Below, in pieces: positions 35,956 to 44,232 of a stretch of 64,000 bases of DNA. The first letter of the stretch is position 1, and every line of letters begins with the position of its first letter. The translations under genes were made by a program, and so were the position numbers. The notes below the pieces were generated by a model. That model did no database searches. It was not told where the DNA came from and saw nothing but the letters and a program-made list of their open reading frames with translations. Source of the stretch: Paenibacillus pinistramenti (GTDB lineage: Bacteria > Bacillota > Bacilli > Paenibacillales > Paenibacillaceae); contig NZ_VAWG01000006.1 in NCBI RefSeq assembly GCF_005869875.1, positions 1 to 64,000 of the forward strand, given 5' to 3'.

Positions 35956-36453
35956 TTAAGCACGGTACTTCTGCCACAGTCCGGCTGCAACGTCGACCCA
36001 TTTCATCCAGCCTCCATGAGAGCGCTGCGGATGCGACGCAGCGTAGGCATTAATCGTCCGGTCCGATGGTGTCTGAACCGCTGCTTTAGCAGCAGATGGG
36101 GTATGCTCGGGCTGATCCGCCGATTTCTTAAAGCGTTCGATCAAGGTCGTGGACACCTGCTTAGCAGCAAGTGAGACCTCGCTCAGCACATCGCCGACAT
36201 TTTTAACGGTATCCAGTACAGGATCAATCTGCTTCATTTTGTTCTGAACGTCCTCCGTAATGCCGTTTGCATGGCGGAGCACATGCTTGACTTCATATCC
36301 CAGCTCGTCAATTGTCTTCTGAACCTCCTGCAGCGTCTGCGAAGTTTTGTCGAGCGATTTCTCGGCTGCCTTTAAGGTTTTAATCAAATAGATTACAAGG
36401 CCTGTAAAAGCCACTGCAATCAGTGCCACACTGAGCTGCCAAATAAGTGACAT
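35956..36453 (-). CDS. DUF948 (YtxG-like) general-stress membrane protein
   Basis: 165 residues. One N-terminal transmembrane helix (about 5-25), then a long coiled-coil-prone region (KSLDKTSQTLQEVQKTIDELGYEV, about 32-110) and a Pro/Ala/Ser tail ending with a Trp-rich amphipathic helix. This is the DUF948/YtxG layout; in B. subtilis ytxG and ytxH are stress genes under SigB and SigH. A strong SigB-type promoter is visible at 36495-36520, 42 bases before the ATG. It heads a two-gene transcript with the secreted protein at 35358. Confidence 0.85.
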   Translation of the reverse strand: MSLIWQLSVALIAVAFTGLVIYLIKTLKAAEKSLDKTSQTLQEVQKTIDELGYEVKHVLRHANGITEDVQNKMKQIDPVLDTVKNVGDVLSEVSLAAKQVSTTLIERFKKSADQPEHTPSAAKAAVQTPSDRTINAYAASHPQRSHGGWMKWVDVAAGLWQKYRA

Positions 36454-36494
36454 AGCGTTTCCTCGCTTTCTGTGATGATTGAGTTAGTTCTTAG

Positions 36495-36520
36495 TTACCC
36501 TATCGTTTTTCGCCCGAAAC
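36495..36520 (-). promoter_or_regulatory. SigB-dependent promoter of the DUF948 gene
   Basis: On the minus strand GTTTCG (36515-36520), 14 bases, GGGTAA (36495-36500). The GTTT and GGG cores and the spacing fit the SigB consensus; the predicted start of transcription is about 30-35 bases before the ATG. Confidence 0.75.
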
Positions 36521-36741
36521 AAGGCCGAGTGACAGGTAAAAACTGGTCTTTCCGCTCCTGATTCATCCCCCCGGCCTCCGGTTAATGGTGGCTACAAAGG
36601 CTCTTGGTTAACCGCCCCATCGGGACGGCGCCCGGCAGATCATCCCTTCCCCAAATGGTACCTGAACGGAAAGAATGACATGCCGGATGCCGGGTGATGC
36701 CTGGAGCTCTAACATTTACTTATGAAAGAAGGTTGGTTTTC

Positions 36742-36915
36742 ATGTTGAAATGGGCGCTTATCTTTCTTGTAGTTGCTTTAATTGCCGGCATCTTCGGATT
36801 CTTCCATATTATTGTGGCCGCAGCTGCCGTTGTTGCCAAAGTCTTGTTCTTCCTGTTTCTTATCCTCTTCGTTATCTCGCTCTTTGTCGGACGGGGACGA
36901 AGAAGCTCTATGTAG
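36742..36915 (+). CDS. DUF1328-family small membrane protein (YtjA-like)
   Basis: 57 residues, almost entirely hydrophobic with two transmembrane helices ([19 protein letters not shown] and the [20 protein letters not shown] stretch) and a basic end GRGRRSSM. This is the DUF1328/YtjA family of stress-associated inner-membrane peptides. AAGAAGG is nine bases before the ATG; longer upstream readings lack support. Divergent from the DUF948 gene, sharing the 288-base intergenic region. Confidence 0.85.
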   Translation: MLKWALIFLVVALIAGIFGFFHIIVAAAAVVAKVLFFLFLILFVISLFVGRGRRSSM

Positions 36916-36970
36916 CTAAAGCAGCCGGATCAGGACGAAGTTCAGTCTATATAACTAAAGCAGCTGCAGA

Positions 36971-37002
36971 AAAAGGAGGACCCGCACGGGTCCTCCTTTT
37001 TT
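36971..37002 (+). terminator. terminator of the DUF1328 gene
   Basis: AAAAGGAGGACCC gcac GGGTCCTCCTTTT, a perfect 13-bp stem with a tetraloop, ending in six T. Strong on both strands. Confidence 0.85.
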
Positions 37003-37011
37003 GGTTCAACA

Positions 37012-37105
37012 TTTCAGTTTTAGCGTTTCAGTTATAACATTTCAGTTCCAGTATTTAAGCCGAACTCAGCCATTTCAGCCATTTCAGTCCTTTCAGTCCT
37101 TTCAA
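37012..37105. repeat. degenerate CATTTCAG repeat tract
   Basis: CATTTCAG, CGTTTCAG, CATTTCAG and CCTTTCAG recur at irregular intervals up to the stop of the gene at 37106. No coding sense. Confidence 0.6.
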
Positions 37106-37681
37106 TTACTTCAGCAGACCGGGAAGCAGCATCCAATCAATGGAGAATCCGATCTTCATCTCGTGCTCGCCAAAGCTGATCTTCGTAATCTGTACGAGCT
37201 CAGGCAGATACTGGCCGGGGTCAATCTGAATCGTCTTGAGCTTGAATAAGGACGGGGAGAAAGCATGGTTCCGGATCTTGACCGATTGAGGCGTCATAAT
37301 CAGTCTGCCGTTTTCAAAGGACAGCGCGAAGTAGGCGGTGCCTTCCCCGCGGACTGGTCCCCATTTTACAATGGCGTCAGCCGAAAGCTGGTTCCCGTTC
37401 AAATGAAAATCGGCTCCCTCGATCGTGTACGACACCCCCTCCTCAGCCGCACGCTCCGCCAGCCCCTTCTTGCACAGATTGTTGATTTCCTCTTCGCTCA
37501 GTGTCAAAGCCGTTTCCCCGGACTGGACAATACCCAGAAGCTTGCCCTCCCAGTCTATTTCTTCATAACTGAGGCTGAGCTCATGGGTTGGCCTGATATA
37601 AGAAATGAACCCAGCAACAGCAGCAGCCAGAACAACCGCGAGAAGAAGCGGAATTCCGATTATCCAGCGTTTCTTGCGCAT
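37106..37681 (-). CDS. membrane-anchored DUF2140-like protein
   Basis: 191 residues. Basic start and one transmembrane helix (about 6-27), then an extracellular domain with LTLSEEEINNLCKKGLAERA and repeated beta strands (SYTIEGADFHLNGNQLSADAIVKW, VRGEGTAYFALSFENGRLIM). The layout resembles YpmS/DUF2140 proteins of Bacillales, of unknown role at the cell surface. Monocistronic. The start follows GGAAGGAGGC. Confidence 0.65.
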   Translation of the reverse strand: MRKKRWIIGIPLLLAVVLAAAVAGFISYIRPTHELSLSYEEIDWEGKLLGIVQSGETALTLSEEEINNLCKKGLAERAAEEGVSYTIEGADFHLNGNQLSADAIVKWGPVRGEGTAYFALSFENGRLIMTPQSVKIRNHAFSPSLFKLKTIQIDPGQYLPELVQITKISFGEHEMKIGFSIDWMLLPGLLK

Positions 37682-37829
37682 TACAGCCTCCTTCCAGGAC
37701 CGCCAATAGGAAGATTAGCTTCCTTAATTGGCATATTTTTCTCAAACTATGATTCTAGTCCTATTACCGTGGTTATTAAATAAATGCGAGCGACACAAAA
37801 TTTAATTTAAATAGAGGAGGAACTTATTT

Positions 37830-38195
37830 ATGAAAAAAATCGCGGCAATCACAGCTTCCTTTGCTTTAACTGCAGCCTTGGCATCCGCTGCTTCCGCAGC
37901 AGACAGCAGTGTTGTTACTGGTGAAGTCGTATCCACAACTACTGCAACTGGCACTACATACGAAGGATCCATGATGGAGCCTATTATTGTTCCAGAACTG
38001 ATTACCGTTGCCCCGGCCCCGCTGGAGCTGACTGAAGTTACTTATTTCTACGATGTTCCTCAAGGCAAAGCATGGAGCGCTCTGGCTCCGCAAACCGTAA
38101 CGCCAACCGGCAATATGGTAGGAGACTGGGTAGAAATTTACACTTGGCTCGGAAAAGCATGGGTGTATGCTCCGGGCTACATCGCTTATCCATAA
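37830..38195 (+). CDS. small secreted protein, unknown
   Basis: 121 residues with a textbook Sec signal peptide (MKKIAAITASFALTAALASA, cleavage likely after SAASAA). The mature part is Thr/Val-rich first, then aromatic (VTYFYDVPQGKAW, DWVEIYTWLGKAWVY, PGYIAYP), with the look of a single SH3-like or wall-binding module. GAGGAGG is ideal. Followed by a strong terminator, so a dedicated transcript. Not recognised; probably genus-restricted. Confidence 0.75.
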   Translation: MKKIAAITASFALTAALASAASAADSSVVTGEVVSTTTATGTTYEGSMMEPIIVPELITVAPAPLELTEVTYFYDVPQGKAWSALAPQTVTPTGNMVGDWVEIYTWLGKAWVYAPGYIAYP

Positions 38196-38280
38196 TATCA
38201 TAGCAAAGACTGCATAGGTAGCAAGCAAGCTGGAAGACCGGACTCCCGGACTCTTCTGTACAATGAATGCCGTACACAAA

Positions 38281-38314
38281 AACGGATCCTCTCGCAAGAG
38301 AAGATCCGTTTTTT
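38281..38314 (+). terminator. bidirectional terminator
   Basis: AACGGATC-cTCT-cgca-AGAG-aa-GATCCGTT followed by TTTTT. It separates the secreted-protein gene and the convergent NlpC/P60 gene. Confidence 0.8.
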
Positions 38315-38358
38315 GTTTTATGCATGATCGCCCGCGATCACGCGGTAACAACCAGCTG

Positions 38359-39417
38359 TTACAATACGCTGCCTCCGAACAGGAACCGTCTCTTCCAGGA
38401 TGTGGACAAAGTATCGATTCGGACGCCGCCTGAGCTGACGGAATAAGTATGCAGGATTTGGCCGTTGCCCATATAGATGGCTACGTGAGAAATCCGTGCC
38501 TGGGTCTTGTCAACGCCTGCATAGGCTGCATCCGTGGATCCCAGATAATCCATAAAGAACATCAGATCCCCCGGCTTCAGGCTGTTTATATCATAAACTG
38601 CTGTACTGTTCGCCTTTACCCAGTCTCCCTGCTGGCGAGAATCTGCCGGCAAAATGACTCCTGTCGCTTCACGGTAAGCGGTTCTCGTAAAATCTGAACA
38701 GTCAAACGTGGCGGTGGTGCTGCGGTCGGATCCGTACTGATACGGGGTTCCAAGATAGCTCCGGCCGACTTCAAAGACTTTCTGGATCAGCTGGTCACGG
38801 CTAGCCGTGCTTCCCACGCTGCTATTAGAGCTGCTGGTGCCGCCTGTGCTGCCACTGACGCTGCCGCTGCTGCTAGGAACTTGGCCCTGCACCTCTACGT
38901 ACTTGGAGGATGAGCTGATATAACCGGTTTGTCCATCCGAAGTCTTGATCTTGTACCAATAGCTGTTAGGGGCTTCAAGAACCTGAACGGTCTCCCCTTT
39001 CTTCACAAGCCGGATAACGCTGCTGGACGTAGAGGGCTCGCTGCGGAGATTGACTCCTGAAACGATGAGCCCGGTTGCAGCCGAACTAGACTGGCTGCTC
39101 GTGCTTGTAACAGGCGTAACTTGTATGTAAGCAGATGAAGAACTGACATATCCCGTTACACCGGAAGAAGTCGTTACCTTGTACCAGTAACTTCCGCTTG
39201 CCGTGACATTCGTCAGTGTTTCCCCTGTCTTGAGCATGGTGATAATGCTTCCTGAAGTAGACGGCTGTGAACGTAAATTTACCCCTTTTACCACAACTCC
39301 TGTATAAACCTGGCTCTGTACCTCGGCCGCATGAATAGGCGATGCTGGCAAAGCCGGCAGGCCGGCCAATACCGCTGCTCCCAATAAAGCTGCTGCTGTC
39401 CATTTGGTGACTCTCAT
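38359..39417 (-). CDS. SH3-SH3-NlpC/P60 secreted endopeptidase
   Basis: 352 residues. Signal peptide 1-30 (cleavage near HAAEV). Two bacterial SH3 domains (about 38-98 and 114-174), each with VNLRS(Q/E)PSTS and WYK motifs, then a Ser/Gly linker and an NlpC/P60 domain (about 215-350). The catalytic Cys is in TFDCSDFTRTAY, the His in ISHVAIYMG and the third polar residue in QILHTYS. Such enzymes cut the peptide side chains of peptidoglycan during wall turnover. SD AGGAGGAG precedes the ATG. Because such genes often carry a c-di-AMP riboswitch upstream, I looked for one and saw none. Confidence 0.92.
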   Translation of the reverse strand: MRVTKWTAAALLGAAVLAGLPALPASPIHAAEVQSQVYTGVVVKGVNLRSQPSTSGSIITMLKTGETLTNVTASGSYWYKVTTSSGVTGYVSSSSAYIQVTPVTSTSSQSSSAATGLIVSGVNLRSEPSTSSSVIRLVKKGETVQVLEAPNSYWYKIKTSDGQTGYISSSSKYVEVQGQVPSSSGSVSGSTGGTSSSNSSVGSTASRDQLIQKVFEVGRSYLGTPYQYGSDRSTTATFDCSDFTRTAYREATGVILPADSRQQGDWVKANSTAVYDINSLKPGDLMFFMDYLGSTDAAYAGVDKTQARISHVAIYMGNGQILHTYSVSSGGVRIDTLSTSWKRRFLFGGSVL

Positions 39418-39834
39418 CTGTAGCTCCTCCTGTTGTGCTTCATATGGTTTATTTAGCTTTAAGAGACGAATAGGAAAGCTTGTATCCTTACTTTAGCTTG
39501 CCACCATTATAGACAGCCGCGCTCTTAGGAGCCTATGAGTCCAAATTAGCAATTCTTAGCACACCGGTACTTTAGAACTACTCGTTTTGCTAGTTTTTAT
39601 AATCCAATAGTCACGATTATTGGCAGATTATCCAGATGAGGTTACAATTACCAAAGTTGCACTCGTGCAAGATCCGGAGCCTTTTTCTGAATATTTCACA
39701 AAAATAACACAGCCCCCTTCCCGCAAGCGGAAGCCAGCCTGTCCCGTCGGAACAATCTTTTGCAGCATCCCATTGTTCGCCGATTTAAAAACGTATAAAA
39801 TAAGGACAGCCTCTGATCCAAGGAGATGAAAGAC
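39418..39834. other. non-coding spacer, 417 bases
   Basis: Divergent region between the NlpC/P60 gene and the small gene at 39835. It contains TATAAT on the minus strand at 39506-39511 with no good -35, and an inverted repeat CCAATA gtcacgat TATTGG at 39604-39623 that could be a regulator site. No open frame here looks genuine. Confidence 0.5.
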
Positions 39835-40032
39835 ATGAGCGAAAATGAGAACAATCAGCCCAAGAAGATTGATCTGGCTGAAGCGATCCGCCAAAAGCTG
39901 GAGCAGAAGAAACAGCAGCAGGCCGGCGGCGGCAAGAATTCCTCTGCACCCGGAAATCAAGCGACAAAGACGCTGCGAAGCCAGAACAACAAAAAGCCGA
40001 ACAACCAGCGCCGCCGGACAGGCGGATCATAA
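39835..40032 (+). CDS. small basic protein, conserved in Bacillales
   Basis: 65 residues, extremely hydrophilic: KKIDLAEAIRQKLEQKKQQQ, then a Gly/Asn/Lys/Arg-rich tail ending in RRRTGGS. Such short charged proteins are common but unassigned; nucleic-acid binding is only a guess. AAGGAG is nine bases before the chosen ATG; an ATG three codons upstream touches the SD. It has its own terminator. Confidence 0.65.
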   Translation: MSENENNQPKKIDLAEAIRQKLEQKKQQQAGGGKNSSAPGNQATKTLRSQNNKKPNNQRRRTGGS

Positions 40033-40041
40033 GAGCAGGAC

Positions 40042-40082
40042 AAACAAAAGCAGGCCGCGAACGCGGCCTGCTTGTTTGTTTG
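40042..40082 (+). terminator. bidirectional terminator
   Basis: GCAGGCCGC gaac GCGGCCTGC with flanking CAAACAAa / TTGTTTG that lengthens the stem. It separates the convergent small gene and the ABC-F gene. Confidence 0.8.
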
Positions 40083-40146
40083 GGATGCAGGGAGCAGGAA
40101 TAGGATTCCGATTGCCCTGCGATTTATCTTTATTTCTCAATCATCT

Positions 40147-41781
40147 TTATTTCTCAATCATCTCAGCGGGATACAGCTCCTTGCGCAGGTTCTGGATCTC
40201 TTCGTTTTCGAGATATTCGTCATAGCTCATCACGCGGTCGATCACGCCATTCGGCGTAATTTCAATGATGCGGTTGGCGATCGTCTGCACGAACTGATGG
40301 TCATGCGACGTAAACAGAATCGTGCCGTCAAAGTCGATGAGACCGTTGTTCAGCGCCGTAATGGATTCGAGGTCCAAGTGGTTCGTAGGCTCATCGAAGA
40401 TCAGGACGTTCGCGCCGTTGAGCATCATCTTCGCCAGCATACAGCGGACCTTCTCGCCCCCGGACAGCACGCTTGCTTTCTTCAGCGCTTCTTCGCCTGC
40501 GAACAACATCCGTCCAAGGAAGCCGCGCAGGAAGGTTTCGTCCTGGTCATTGGAGTATTGGCGCAGCCATTCCACAAGGTTCAAGTCCACACCGTCGAAA
40601 TAAGCGGAGTTGTCTTTCGGGAAATAAGCCTGGGAAGTCGTTACGCCCCAGCTGTAAGATCCCGCGTCCGGCTCCAGCTCGCCCATGATCGTTTGGTAAA
40701 GTGTCGTTTTAGCGAACCCGTTTGGTCCAACAAACGCAATTTTGTCGCCTTTGTTAACCACAATGTTCACGTTGCTGAGCACCTGTTCGCCTTCCAGGCT
40801 TTTCGTCAGGCCTTCAACAGTGAGCAGCTGCTTGCCGGCTTCACGTTCTGCCTTAAAGTGCAGGAACGGATATTTCCGGTTGGAAGGACGGATGTCCTCA
40901 AGCGTAATCTTGTCGAGCTGCTTCTTACGGGAAGTCGCCTGCTTCGATTTCGAAGCGTTCGCGGAGAAACGTTGAATAAACGCCTGCAGCTCTTTGATCT
41001 TCTCTTCCTTCTTCTTGTTCGATTCACGGGTTAGCTTGAGTGCCAGCTGGCTGGATTCATACCAGAAGTCGTAGTTGCCGACGTACAGCTGGATTTTGCC
41101 GAAGTCGATGTCCGCGATATGCGTACAAACTTTGTTCAGGAAGTGACGGTCGTGGGATACCACGATAACAGTGCCTTCATAATCCATCAAGAAGTTCTCC
41201 AGCCAAGCGATGGATTCCATATCCAGATGGTTCGTAGGTTCGTCAAGCAGCAGGTTGTTCGGAGTACCGAACAAAGCCTGGGCAAGCAGGACGCGGACCT
41301 TCTCGTTACCGCTCAACTCACGCATTTGTTTGTCGTGAAGATCACGCGCAATACCGAGGCCGATCAGCAGGGAAGCCGCATCGGACTCCGCATTCCAGCC
41401 GTCCATTTCCGCGAATTCGCCTTCTAGTTCACCTGCACGCATGCCGTCTTCTTCGGAAAAGTCCGCTTTAGCGTACAAGGCATCCTTTTCTTTCATTACG
41501 CTGTAAAGACGGTCATGGCCCATAATAACCGTTTCAAGCACTGGAAAATCATCATATTCGTAATGGTTCTGCTTCAATACTGCCATACGTTCGCCCGGCG
41601 TCATAAACACATCGCCGCTGTTGGCTTCAATTTCGCCGGACAATATTTTCAGAAAGGTCGATTTGCCCGCACCGTTTGCGCCGATCAAACCATAGCAGTT
41701 GCCGGCTGTAAATTTTATATTCACATCTTCAAAAAGTGCCCGTTTTCCGTAGCGGAGCGTTACACCACTTGTACTTATCAT
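40147..41781 (-). CDS. ABC-F family ATPase (YkpA/YbiT type)
   Basis: 544 residues, two ABC domains without membrane segments, as in ribosome-associated ABC-F proteins. NBD1: Walker A GANGAGKST, signature LSGNEKVR, Walker B LLLDEPTNHLD. The linker about 245-315 is Lys/Glu-rich. NBD2: Walker A GPNGFAKTT with Ala where Gly is usual, signature LSGGEKVR, Walker B LIFDEPTNHLD. Length and motifs fit the YkpA/YbiT subgroup, which acts on translating ribosomes; antibiotic resistance is not implied. The SD is weak (AAAGGA some 14 bases upstream). Confidence 0.9.
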   Translation of the reverse strand: MISTSGVTLRYGKRALFEDVNIKFTAGNCYGLIGANGAGKSTFLKILSGEIEANSGDVFMTPGERMAVLKQNHYEYDDFPVLETVIMGHDRLYSVMKEKDALYAKADFSEEDGMRAGELEGEFAEMDGWNAESDAASLLIGLGIARDLHDKQMRELSGNEKVRVLLAQALFGTPNNLLLDEPTNHLDMESIAWLENFLMDYEGTVIVVSHDRHFLNKVCTHIADIDFGKIQLYVGNYDFWYESSQLALKLTRESNKKKEEKIKELQAFIQRFSANASKSKQATSRKKQLDKITLEDIRPSNRKYPFLHFKAEREAGKQLLTVEGLTKSLEGEQVLSNVNIVVNKGDKIAFVGPNGFAKTTLYQTIMGELEPDAGSYSWGVTTSQAYFPKDNSAYFDGVDLNLVEWLRQYSNDQDETFLRGFLGRMLFAGEEALKKASVLSGGEKVRCMLAKMMLNGANVLIFDEPTNHLDLESITALNNGLIDFDGTILFTSHDHQFVQTIANRIIEITPNGVIDRVMSYDEYLENEEIQNLRKELYPAEMIEK

Positions 41782-41894
41782 GGATTCGATTACCGTCCTT
41801 TATCATTATTCACACTGCTGACTCAATATTATAGCATACCAATCGCCGCATTCGAACCCTTTTCCTAGGATTAGGAGATAAAGTTTCAGCCGGA

Positions 41895-42833
41895 CTATAG
41901 CCGCAAAGTCTCGCCGTGAATGACGACCCGGATCTGTTCTTCCGAAAGCCCTCTCTTCAGACGGTCCTGCTCCAAGCGGTCGAGCGCTTCTCTCGCTGTA
42001 TCATCCGCTAGCCGGAAAGTCCCATAATGCATCGGCACCATCATCTTCGCTTGTACATCCAGAAAGGCCTGAACGCCTTCTTCAGGTGTCGTATGCTGCG
42101 GCGTCATAAACCATTCCGGCTCGTAAGCGCCGATCGGAATGAGAGCTACATCAATGTTAAAGCGGCTGCCGATTTCTTTGAAGCCTGCAAAATAACCGCT
42201 GTCCCCCGCAAAATAAATGACCGGCGGCTGCGCAGCCTTCCGGTTTGGCCCCGGCTCCAGCACAAACCCGCCCCAATGCGAGGAGTTGGTGTCAAACGGT
42301 GTCCGCCGCGTCCAATGCTGCGAAGGGACAAAAGACAGTTCAAACCCCTTCACGGACAGTCGTTCCCACCAGCTCATTTCCCGGCAGCGCCGGAAGCCCT
42401 TCCGCTCCATCTTCCGTTTCAGCCCGGAAGGCACAATGAGCTCCGTATTCGGCCCATAAAGCCGGCGGATCGAAGAGACATGCATGTGGTCATAGTGGGA
42501 ATGCGAAATCAGAATCAGGTCAACCTCCGGAACGTCCGAGATCGGCACGCCCGGCGAACCGAGGCGGCGCTGAAAGCCCATTCGGGGCGCCCAGACCGGG
42601 TCCGTTACGATATTTACACCTTCATATTGAATAAAAAAAGTGGAATGCCCGATCCACGTTAAAGTAGGCTCTGTACGGTTACTGCGCAGGAACTCCAGGT
42701 CCGGCTGCATATTCGGGATTACAAAGGAGTAGTCCTTTTTCTTGCTCCGGCGTTCTTCCCGCCATTGTCGAAACTGCTTGAGCGTCTTGTCGGTGCTCAC
42801 ATTATTCATGTTGCTGTACCGGTCTCTAGCCAT
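41895..42833 (-). CDS. MBL-fold hydrolase, NAPE-PLD-like
   Basis: 312 residues from the ATG eight bases after AAGGAGGAG; twelve further codons upstream have no SD. Metallo-beta-lactamase core: SHSHYDHMHVSSI zinc motif, a FAGDSGYF aspartate, and the C-terminal MVPMHYGTFRL histidine. The N-terminal LTWIGHSTFFIQYEG with VTDPVWAPRMG is typical of N-acyl-phosphatidylethanolamine phospholipase D-like members. In bacteria the substrate is unknown. No signal peptide; monocistronic. Confidence 0.85.
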   Translation of the reverse strand: MARDRYSNMNNVSTDKTLKQFRQWREERRSKKKDYSFVIPNMQPDLEFLRSNRTEPTLTWIGHSTFFIQYEGVNIVTDPVWAPRMGFQRRLGSPGVPISDVPEVDLILISHSHYDHMHVSSIRRLYGPNTELIVPSGLKRKMERKGFRRCREMSWWERLSVKGFELSFVPSQHWTRRTPFDTNSSHWGGFVLEPGPNRKAAQPPVIYFAGDSGYFAGFKEIGSRFNIDVALIPIGAYEPEWFMTPQHTTPEEGVQAFLDVQAKMMVPMHYGTFRLADDTAREALDRLEQDRLKRGLSEEQIRVVIHGETLRL

Positions 42834-43013
42834 AAAAAGGTCTCCTCCTTCGCTTAAATCATTCTTCAATTATTTTAACCAATAACAAGGCGGTTTCCAA
42901 ACTGGTCCCCTTCATTTGCAGCTTCCATTCCGATGCAGCATTTCCGGCACGCTTGGGACTTCCCCCTTACTTGTTGTAAAATAAAGATGACCTAAGGAAG
43001 GAAGTGAACTCAT

Positions 43014-44153
43014 ATGAGAATTACCTTTATCGAACCGACGCCAAGCCCCAACACGATGAAGCTTCATCTGGACGAAACATTGGAGCCTGGTATCCGAAAA
43101 ACATATACAGCCGGCAATGAGCGCTCCGCACCGCCTTTTATTGTAAACCTGCTTCATATTCCCGGTGTAAAAAGCGTGTTCCATACGGCTGATTTTATCG
43201 CCCTGGACCGGATCGGCAGCGCGGACTGGCAGGCCATCCTTGCCGCCGTACAGGAGCAGTTCGGCCAGAAAGGCGTAGAGTCCGCCTGGTCGCCGGAGGA
43301 TCCGGAGGCGGCCGCCGGCCACTTCGGCGAAGCAGAAGTGTTCGTGCAGTTCTTCCGCGGCATTCCGATGCAGATCCGGGTTAAAGCCCGGGGCGAGGAG
43401 GAACGGATCGCCCTATCCGAGCGTTTCGTCAACGCCATAACGGAGGTTGCCAGCGCCACGCTGATCAAGGAGCGCAAGCTGACGGATTACGGCGTGCGGT
43501 ACGGCGAGCTGCCGGACATCGCCCGCGAAGTGGAGCAGGAGCTGGAAGCCGCCTATCCGCCGGAGCGTCTGGCGGATATTGTGAAGCAGGCGATTGCCCA
43601 CGGCCAGAAGCAGGGCGAATTCGTCGAAGAACGCCGCAGCTTCAGCCTGCAGGAGGCCAGCGAGCGGATGAGCCATGAGGACTGGCACATCCGCTATGCC
43701 GCGCTTGACGGCCTGCAGCCGGACGAAAGCGCGCTGCCGCTGCTGGCCAAAGCGCTGAAGGATCCGCAGATGCAGGTCCGGCGCCTCGCGGTTGTGTATC
43801 TCGGCGACCTGCGGACGCCGGAAGCGATGGAGCTGCTGTACCAGGCGCTCAAGGACGCCTCAGCCGCCGTGCGCAGAACCGCCGGCGACACCCTGTCCGA
43901 TATTGGCGATCCCGCCGCTACCGGACCGATGATCGAGACCCTGCGCGACAAGAGCAAGCTTGTCCGCTGGCGCGCCGCCCGGTTCCTGTACGAAGTCGGA
44001 ACCGACAGTGCCCGCGATGCGCTGCTTGAAGCGGCTCAGGACCCCGAGTTCGAGGTCAGCCTGCAGGCCCGCATGGCGCTCGAGCGGATTGAAGCCGGCG
44101 AGGAAGCCGCCGGCACGGTCTGGCAGCAGATGGCGAAACGGGAGCGCAGCTGA
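43014..44153 (+). CDS. Nfu-N / CvfC-like protein with HEAT repeats
   Basis: 379 residues. Residues 1-90 are the NifU-like scaffold N-domain (FIEPTPSPNTMKLHLDE, VNLLHIPGVKSVFHTADFIALDR). About 95-215 is a middle domain of the conserved virulence factor C (YpgR) type. About 225-370 has four HEAT/PBS-like repeats (ALPLLAKALKDPQMQVRRLAVVYLG and similar). The family is linked to virulence in staphylococci through cvfC; its molecular role is unclear, and iron-sulphur involvement is inferred from the first domain only. AAGGAAG precedes the ATG. Strong terminator behind. Confidence 0.85.
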   Translation: MRITFIEPTPSPNTMKLHLDETLEPGIRKTYTAGNERSAPPFIVNLLHIPGVKSVFHTADFIALDRIGSADWQAILAAVQEQFGQKGVESAWSPEDPEAAAGHFGEAEVFVQFFRGIPMQIRVKARGEEERIALSERFVNAITEVASATLIKERKLTDYGVRYGELPDIAREVEQELEAAYPPERLADIVKQAIAHGQKQGEFVEERRSFSLQEASERMSHEDWHIRYAALDGLQPDESALPLLAKALKDPQMQVRRLAVVYLGDLRTPEAMELLYQALKDASAAVRRTAGDTLSDIGDPAATGPMIETLRDKSKLVRWRAARFLYEVGTDSARDALLEAAQDPEFEVSLQARMALERIEAGEEAAGTVWQQMAKRERS

Positions 44154-44164
44154 TAAAAAATTAA

Positions 44165-44213
44165 GAAGACGTGCCGCACAGCTCAGCCGTGCGGCACGTC
44201 TTCCTTCTTTTTG
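44165..44213 (+). terminator. terminator of the CvfC-like gene
   Basis: GAAGACGTGCCGCAC / GTGCGGCACGTCTTC, a perfect 15-bp stem with a 9-base loop, then CTTCTTTTT. Confidence 0.85.
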
Positions 44214-44232
44214 GCAGACCGATTTGAAAGAA

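Noticed and set aside
39418-39660. c-di-AMP (ydaO) riboswitch upstream of the NlpC/P60 gene
   Set aside because: The conserved riboswitch blocks (such as GGGGGACCCA and CCGAAYCCG) are absent on the relevant strand.
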